Source of the DNA: Planctomycetaceae bacterium
GTDB taxonomy: Bacteria > Planctomycetota > Planctomycetia > Pirellulales > UBA1268
Direction of reading: 5' to 3'
NCBI GenBank assembly: GCA_947453125.1
Contig: CANGGC010000210.1
Coordinates: 1 to 5,700 of the forward strand
Length of the DNA: 5,700 bases
The first letter of the stretch is position 1, and the number at the start of each line of letters is the position of its first letter. Both the position numbers and the translations under genes were made by a program. This document shows positions 1 to 3,917 of this stretch, in pieces. The notes below the pieces were generated by a model. The model was given only the letters and a program-made list of their open reading frames with translations, made no database searches and was not told where the DNA came from.

Positions 1-36
1 CAGCGAGATCTTGGCGTAGGGTGGGCCCAGGGGATC

Positions 37-67
37 GTGCCTGCCAGCCGTGAACGCTGTCTGGCAC
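37..67 (-). other. Imperfect hairpin downstream of the HD gene
   Basis: The 82 bases left of the HD-domain gene hold no supported gene. They contain an imperfect stem: GTGCC (37-41) pairs with GGCAC (63-67) and an inner CAGC (45-48) pairs with GCTG (56-59), separated by a 3x3 internal loop. It lies 16 bases past the HD gene's stop in the direction of transcription, so it could help end the transcript. There is no T-run after it, and stems this short are common by chance in GC-rich DNA. Terminator function is only a guess. Confidence 0.2.
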
Positions 68-82
68 CTTGGCGGCGGCCCC

Positions 83-643
83 TCACCACTTCACGATCCC
101 GCGGACGACCTTGATTCCGCCACCGAGGGTCGATCCCCCGATGTCCTTCGCCAGCCGGAGGAGCGTGGCGTGGAATCCGAGATTCGGGAAGGCGTGCTCG
201 ACTTCGCGGATCGATCTTCTCGGCATTCCTTTTCGTAGCCACCCCATCGATGCATCGATCCAGTCGGCCCGGCGGCAGGCTTCGATGATCTCCGCATGCG
301 GCCCGCGGTAGGGAAACACCTTGTGGTGCCAGTGGATGATGCCCTGAAGGAGATCGGGTTCGAAGCCCCAGCCCCGGCTTGCGTTGTCGGACAGCGCCAC
401 CGCTTCTGAAGGCTCGAGGTAGGCAAGGGCTCTGTCTGTCCAAAGGCCGATGTCGTGATACGCCATCGCCGTCTCCACGACGGGCTCTACGGCAGGGTCG
501 CCCTCGAGGAAGTGCATCGCGTAGGTGACTGTCCGCTCGACATGGTTGCGGTAGCCGGGATAGTCGCGGCCGATCGAGTCGACATACGGTGCGAAGATCG
601 CGTCGAGCCGGGGCCTGGAGGTCTTGATGACGATGTTGTGCAT
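83..643 (-). CDS. HD-domain protein, putative metal-dependent phosphohydrolase
   Basis: This 186-residue soluble protein has no signal peptide or membrane segment and is probably cytoplasmic. It shows the HD-superfamily metal-site pattern: His34 (RNHVERT), the His63-Asp64 pair (AYHDIGLW), the histidines of IIHWHHK (His104, His106, His107) and Asp127 in RRADWID. This order (H...HD...H...D) is typical of the family, whose members usually hydrolyse phosphomonoester or phosphodiester bonds, often in nucleotides. The substrate cannot be read from the sequence. The length fits a single stand-alone HD domain, and I see no attached sensor, GGDEF or RelA-type module. The C-terminal tail (about 165-186) is glycine-rich and basic. 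The ATG at 641-643 is supported by an AAGGAAG ribosome binding site five bases upstream. The gene follows the PQQ-like propeller gene after 42 bp on the same strand, so co-transcription is likely. The HD-fold call is firm; the enzymatic role is family-level inference. Confidence 0.88.
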   Translation of the reverse strand: MHNIVIKTSRPRLDAIFAPYVDSIGRDYPGYRNHVERTVTYAMHFLEGDPAVEPVVETAMAYHDIGLWTDRALAYLEPSEAVALSDNASRGWGFEPDLLQGIIHWHHKVFPYRGPHAEIIEACRRADWIDASMGWLRKGMPRRSIREVEHAFPNLGFHATLLRLAKDIGGSTLGGGIKVVRGIVKW

Positions 644-648
644 GATCG

Positions 649-655
649 CTTCCTT
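649..655 (-). promoter_or_regulatory. Shine-Dalgarno site of the HD-domain gene
   Basis: On the minus strand the sequence AAGGAAG stands five bases before the ATG at 643-641. It is a good anti-SD match at normal spacing and fixes the start of the HD gene. It lies inside the 42-bp gap after the propeller gene, so the HD gene can be translated from a shared transcript. Confidence 0.7.
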
Positions 656-685
656 GATCGATACGCGTGCGAGGGTTTGTTCTGG

Positions 686-1924
686 TCACTCGAGCCCGAT
701 GCAGAGCACCTCGTGGTCGTCGCGGAGATAACCACGGCCCGAGGCGATCGTGAGCGTCTGCCGCGTCCGGCCGAGGAGCTCCGCACGGCCGAGTTCCTCG
801 TAGCCGGCGGGCGTCGCGCGGGCGAGGACGAGCTCCCCTTCGAACGTGGTGATCCACAGTTTCCCGTCGGCCCACACCATGTTTCCCTTGCCGAAGCGGG
901 GTTTTCGCCACACCTCCCGGCCTGTCTTCGCCTCGAGGCAGACCAGATGCGTGACCGGCCCCGCCGCACCGACGTTGTCGAAGCCGTAGAGGTGATCGCC
1001 GACGACGATCGACGTCTGCCATTCATTACGCATCAGGCTCTTGGGGCCGAGCGACTCCCACCGCACCCGCGGGGCATACACATCGCCGTCGCGCTCGAGG
1101 TCGATGAGCACCGAGCCGTGGTTTTCCCCCGCCGAGACGAACACTCCGCCGTCGACGACGATCGGCGTTGCCGTGTTGCAGCCGAAGTCAGTCTCGAACG
1201 GGAATCGCCACAGCGCCTTCCCCGACCCCGGGCGGAACCCGACGACCTCGGTGCCCGTGACACTGACGATGGTCTCCGTGCCACCGATCTCGAGCAGCGT
1301 CGGGGACGAATAGCCGGCGCTGCCAGCGGAGGCTTTCCAGACAGGCTTCCCATCGGCAATTGAAAAGGCCGCGATCGCGCCACTCTCACCGCCGACGTGG
1401 ACGATCACCTGCTCCGCGACGACCAGCGGCGACGACGCCATCCCGTAGTCGGAAGGCTTTGCTTCTGCATCCCCGACGGCATCAACCTGCCAGAGAATCG
1501 CTCCATCCGTGCGGCTCACGGCGACGAGAATCCCTTCGCCGCTGTAGGCGAAGACCCGCTCCCCGGCGATCGTCGGCGTGGCGCGGGGGCCGTTCCCCAT
1601 GGCATTCTCGTAGGCTGGGCCGAGCTGGGTTTTCCAGGCTTCCCTGCCGGTCGCGGCGTCGAGGGCGACAAGCCACTGCTTTCCGGCATCGTTCCAGGTG
1701 GTGATGGCGAGGCCGTCGGCAACGGCGACGGCCGACATTCCGACTCCTCCCGGGACGCGCCAGATTGGCTTCGGTCCATCGGCGGGGATCGCATCGATCA
1801 GCCCTTTTTCCTCCGAGATCCCGTCGCGGTGGGCCCCGAGAAAACCGGGCCACTCATCGGCCGGGGCAAATGCCGGCACGATCGCGACGAGCAGGACAGA
1901 AACGGACAGGCAGGTTCGACGCAT
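686..1924 (-). CDS. Exported PQQ-like beta-propeller repeat protein
   Basis: The protein has 412 residues from the chosen start. It begins MRRTCLSVSVLLVAIVPAFA, a clear Sec signal peptide with a basic N-terminus, a hydrophobic core and a probable cleavage after A-P-A at about residue 22. The mature protein should be periplasmic or secreted. It opens with WPGFLGAHRDGIS (25-37), a motif common at the start of planctomycete PQQ-like proteins. At least five blade signatures of the form 'L-x-A-L-D-x-x-T-G-x-x-x-W' are visible: LVALDAATGREAW (85-97), LVAVSRTDGAILW (133-145), IAAFSIADGKPVW (184-196), VVGFRPGSGKALW (227-239) and LVCLEAKTGREVW (327-339). I see no cytochrome CxxCH motif and no obvious quinoprotein dehydrogenase active site, so a scaffold, ligand-binding or surface role is as likely as catalysis; the function is unknown. 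The frame stays open upstream to 2173. The ATG at 1922-1924 is preferred because it starts the signal peptide and has GGAGA seven bases before it. The gene probably leads an operon with the HD-domain gene. Confidence 0.9.
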   Translation of the reverse strand: MRRTCLSVSVLLVAIVPAFAPADEWPGFLGAHRDGISEEKGLIDAIPADGPKPIWRVPGGVGMSAVAVADGLAITTWNDAGKQWLVALDAATGREAWKTQLGPAYENAMGNGPRATPTIAGERVFAYSGEGILVAVSRTDGAILWQVDAVGDAEAKPSDYGMASSPLVVAEQVIVHVGGESGAIAAFSIADGKPVWKASAGSAGYSSPTLLEIGGTETIVSVTGTEVVGFRPGSGKALWRFPFETDFGCNTATPIVVDGGVFVSAGENHGSVLIDLERDGDVYAPRVRWESLGPKSLMRNEWQTSIVVGDHLYGFDNVGAAGPVTHLVCLEAKTGREVWRKPRFGKGNMVWADGKLWITTFEGELVLARATPAGYEELGRAELLGRTRQTLTIASGRGYLRDDHEVLCIGLE

Positions 1925-1931
1925 CGGGACA

Positions 1932-1936
1932 TCTCC
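1932..1936 (-). promoter_or_regulatory. Shine-Dalgarno site of the propeller gene
   Basis: GGAGA on the minus strand lies seven bases before the ATG at 1924-1922. Together with the signal peptide that starts there, it decides against the in-frame start 83 codons further upstream at 2173. Confidence 0.65.
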
Positions 1937-1952
1937 GGAGGATGATTTCAAA

Positions 1953-1989
1953 GGGTGAGCAGCGACCGGGGAGACGACGGGGCTCACCC
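1953..1989. repeat. Perfect 8-bp inverted repeat in the propeller gene leader
   Basis: GGGTGAGC (1953-1960) and GCTCACCC (1982-1989) are exact reverse complements separated by 21 bases. In the minus-strand transcript of the propeller gene this would form a hairpin ending 16 bases before the Shine-Dalgarno site. Alternatively it could be a dyad operator for a dimeric regulator. The arms are certain; any role is inference. Confidence 0.4.
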
Positions 1990-2086
1990 ACCCAAGGGGC
2001 TTGATCGTAGCAAGTAGCCTGGGCCCCCGGGGACCACGTCGCTCGATCGACCGCTCGTCACCTTTCAGCCGCTTGTCGCAATGCTG

Positions 2087-2117
2087 TTGACGTCGGATCT
2101 TTTGCATCGGGGATAGT
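2087..2117 (+). promoter_or_regulatory. Possible sigma70-type promoter for the membrane protein gene
   Basis: TTGACG (2087-2092) matches five of six bases of the -35 consensus. GATAGT (2112-2117) matches four of six bases of the -10 consensus, with a rather long 19-base spacer. It points toward the membrane protein gene and lies about 110 bases before its ATG. The spacing is suboptimal and planctomycete promoters are poorly defined, so this is only a candidate. Confidence 0.25.
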
Positions 2118-2226
2118 CGCCTGTGCGGACAGCGAGCCAAGCACTCCAAACAGCGAAGGGCAGCGGTTATCATTCCATGCCGAGCCGCGCGTCTGCCGCA
2201 GACTCTTACAACACGAATTGTGTCCC

Positions 2227-2901
2227 ATGCCCAAGGTTTCCCAATCCACCACGCAGTCGGCGATCTTTCGCGTCACCCCGATCAAGATTGCGATCGTGGC
2301 CTGCGTAGGACTTTATCTCCTGCTGGCAATCCCCTTGTCATTTCCGATCCAGAACTTCTGTGGCGACGAGGGGTTCTACGCCTTGGCGGCCCGAAACGTC
2401 ATGCAGGGAATGAAGCCGTATCAGGATTTTCTTTATATCCAGATGCCGCTCTTGGCGTATGCGTACGCGGGGTGGTTCAGCATCTTCGGCACGTCAATCG
2501 AAAGCGGACGTGTGCTTTCCGTGACGATGACGGCTGTGGCGATCACGTTTGTCATGCTGACATGCCACCGTCGGGTGGGCCTTTGGCCTACGGTCTTCGC
2601 CGGACTCATGTGGTCGACGGCAATCTATACGGCCTCTGACTTAAGCTCAGTGAAGTCACAGTCGCTGTGCAACTGTTTGATCGCCGCTGGGTTGCTGGCG
2701 ATTCCCACACACGACTCCGACAGACGGCTTGCCAGGGCCGCGTTGGCGATGGGGTTGATGAGTCTGGCCTTCTTCACGAGGCTCACCCTCGTCATCCCTT
2801 TGGGCTTGCTGTGGGTCTATCTTGCCTGGGAGTGTCGGAACAATTCGCAGGATACCTGCTCCTCGTGGTGGCAAACATCGCGATCCTCGCGATCGCGTTA
2901 G
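2227..2901 (+). CDS. N-terminal fragment of the GT39-like membrane protein
   Basis: This is the first reading frame of the split gene. The ATG at 2227 (MPKVSQSTT...) is preferred over an in-frame TTG at 2218; neither has a strong Shine-Dalgarno sequence. Hydrophobic segments lie at about residues 19-38, 71-90, 96-113, 117-137, 145-160, 170-185 and 188-201. The acidic motif GDEGFY is at 46-51, followed by KPYQDF and the P-L of IQMPLL, an arrangement seen in GT39-type sequences. After about residue 205 the frame reads an unlikely hydrophilic Ser/Trp/Arg-rich tail and stops at TAG (2899-2901). The last 20 or so residues are therefore probably out of frame rather than native. Confidence 0.6.
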   Translation: MPKVSQSTTQSAIFRVTPIKIAIVACVGLYLLLAIPLSFPIQNFCGDEGFYALAARNVMQGMKPYQDFLYIQMPLLAYAYAGWFSIFGTSIESGRVLSVTMTAVAITFVMLTCHRRVGLWPTVFAGLMWSTAIYTASDLSSVKSQSLCNCLIAAGLLAIPTHDSDRRLARAALAMGLMSLAFFTRLTLVIPLGLLWVYLAWECRNNSQDTCSSWWQTSRSSRSR

Positions 2902-3776
2902 CTTCTTTATGGTCGGATGGCAACCTGTGGTTCGGGGTGTACGTCACGCACCATGATTTCTACGGCGCCGGTCCCTGGACCTGGGAGCGGCTGGGATGGA
3001 CCGTGAAGTATTCGCTCGGAAACCAACTGGTGATCGCGACGTTTCTGCTGGTGGCGGTGATCCGGTTCGGCGGATTGCTGACCGACCGGTCCAAATGGCC
3101 AGAACTCGCCTTTCCCGCCTTTTGTCTGGGCTCCTACGCAGCCGTAACGCTCGCGCATTGGTCGCAGGTCCAGAACTACCCGACACACCAAACGGTGATC
3201 ACGAGCTTCGCCATCTCCTTCATTGCACTGGTCTTGGCTCCGGCCATCAAGGTGGTTGCCGAGCGGCACGTGGTGTCTGGGGGCATCGGCCTGGCGCTGT
3301 TTGTCGCCATGTGTTCGCCGTTTTCCGAGTGCGGGATTGCGCCGCTGATCGACCGTGCAGACAAGCCCGACTGGCTGAAAGAGGCTTTGGACATCCTCGC
3401 GGGGCATGCCAAGCCAGGCGACGAGATGCTGTCGTTCAATGTGGAGTTGGCCTTCAACGGTGGGTATTCGGTGTTTCCCGGCTGTGAGGCGAGCGAGTTC
3501 AGTTATCTCGCAGCTGTCCCGGATGAGCTAGCCGAAAAGCGGAAGGTGCTGAACCTGCCGCGTCTGGCTGCCGCCATCGGAGAGGAGAAGGCGCCGTTTC
3601 TGACCGTTACGGATCGTGACTTCGCCCTCATGGCTGCCGGCAACGCCGAGATTGCCAAGCAACTCAAAGGCCTGATCGACGAGCACTATTCCAATGTGGG
3701 AGTCGTAAAACGGTACGGCCAGTTCGGTCAGGACCTGTACATCTTCAAGCGGAAAGGAAAAGCCCAGGTGCAGTGA
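2832..3776 (+). CDS. C-terminal fragment of the GT39-like membrane protein
   Basis: This is the second reading frame of the split gene. The GTG at 2832 is the first possible start near the frame change, but I see no convincing independent ribosome binding site, so separate translation is doubtful. Membrane segments are visible around GYLLLVVANIAILAIALASL, NQLVIATFLLVAVIRFGG, LAFPAFCLGSYAAVTLA, VITSFAISFIALVLAPAI and GGIGLALFVAMCSPF. The last 130 or so residues, from WLKEALDIL onward, are hydrophilic and alternate helix- and strand-like stretches (ending DLYIFKRK). That fits the soluble extracytoplasmic C-terminal domain found in many GT-C proteins. The frame also extends upstream to 2667, but there it overlaps well-formed membrane sequence in the other frame and is not coding. 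Confidence 0.55.
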   Translation: MSEQFAGYLLLVVANIAILAIALASLWSDGNLWFGVYVTHHDFYGAGPWTWERLGWTVKYSLGNQLVIATFLLVAVIRFGGLLTDRSKWPELAFPAFCLGSYAAVTLAHWSQVQNYPTHQTVITSFAISFIALVLAPAIKVVAERHVVSGGIGLALFVAMCSPFSECGIAPLIDRADKPDWLKEALDILAGHAKPGDEMLSFNVELAFNGGYSVFPGCEASEFSYLAAVPDELAEKRKVLNLPRLAAAIGEEKAPFLTVTDRDFALMAAGNAEIAKQLKGLIDEHYSNVGVVKRYGQFGQDLYIFKRKGKAQVQ

Positions 3777-3781
3777 CGAAT

Positions 3782-3809
3782 GGTCCGTCGCTGGCGCTGC
3801 GACCGGACC
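3782..3809. terminator. Strong hairpin after the membrane gene, possible bidirectional terminator
   Basis: GGTCCGTCGC (3782-3791) pairs with GCGACCGGACC (3799-3809) through ten base pairs with one bulged C, closing a seven-base loop. It begins five bases after the membrane gene's TGA, in the gap between two convergent genes, where a terminator is expected. It would form from either strand. No T-run follows on either side, so it is not a classic intrinsic terminator. The rest of the 141-bp gap shows only weaker inverted repeats. Confidence 0.4.
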
Positions 3810-3917
3810 TGTGGGGCAGTTGGGTCATGCCTGGGCTGGGAGCAGGCACGCCGGCCATGTTCAGCGGTGCCAGCGTCCCGAACAGCAGGGATTCGTGTTA
3901 TGACGACATGGAGGAGG

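Larger units (their letters stand above)
1925..2226. other. Divergent intergenic region between propeller and membrane genes
   Basis: About 300 bases separate the two divergent start codons and should carry promoters for both sides. Visible contents are the propeller gene's ribosome binding site, an 8-bp inverted repeat near it (1953-1989), a GC-rich palindromic patch CCCCGGGG (2025-2032) and a possible plus-strand promoter (2087-2117). No convincing gene lies here. The open frames that cross it have no homology-like features or ribosome binding sites I can recognise. I could not pick out a convincing minus-strand promoter. Confidence 0.6.
2227..3776 (+). pseudogene. GT-C / GT39-like (ArnT/PMT-type) membrane glycosyltransferase, frameshifted
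   Basis: Two overlapping frames together make one plausible polytopic membrane protein of about 515 residues, close to the usual length of GT39/ArnT-like proteins. The N-terminal part has TM1, then G-D-E-G-F-Y, whose Asp47-Glu48 match the catalytic acidic motif in the first periplasmic loop of GT-C enzymes. These enzymes transfer a sugar from a polyprenyl-phosphate donor outside the cytoplasmic membrane. Roughly twelve hydrophobic segments follow, then a hydrophilic C-terminal domain of about 130 residues. The coding frame moves by -1 between about 2820 and 2850, in a stretch where both frames still read as membrane protein. Joining ...WECRN in the first frame to QFAGYLLLVV in the second restores a continuous sequence, as if one base near 2838-2844 were missing. 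I see no clear slippery heptamer, so a real mutation or a sequence error is more likely than programmed frameshifting. GC content is lower than in the flanking genes. The exact substrate is unknown. Confidence 0.7.

Noticed and set aside
455..1363. Long plus-strand open frame (302 codons) opposite the HD and propeller genes
   Set aside because: It is codon-aligned and antisense to both genes. In GC-rich genes this frame rarely meets stops because TTA, CTA and TCA codons are rare. The product is Arg/Asp/Pro-rich with no recognisable domain.
1397..1945. Plus-strand open frame of 182 codons opposite the propeller gene
   Set aside because: It is in the same codon-aligned antisense frame, has a low-complexity composition, and the minus-strand gene has clear blade motifs and a signal peptide.
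1925..2173. 83-codon N-terminal extension of the propeller gene
   Set aside because: The extension is basic, has no domain-like features, and would bury a well-formed signal peptide inside the protein. The inner ATG has a good ribosome binding site.
2058..2285. Minus-strand open frame of 75 codons across the divergent intergenic region
   Set aside because: It overlaps the start of the membrane protein gene and has no ribosome binding site or recognisable motif.
2820..2850. Programmed -1 ribosomal frameshift in the membrane gene
   Set aside because: No X-XXY-YYZ slippery heptamer in the correct phase and no obvious downstream pseudoknot could be seen. A base loss or sequencing error is simpler.
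2878..2896. Repeated TCGCGATC units (2878-2885 and 2887-2894) with GCGATCGC
   Set aside because: They encode the alternating Ile-Ala-Ile-Leu-Ala-Ile of a membrane helix and are explained by codon use rather than by a repeat element.
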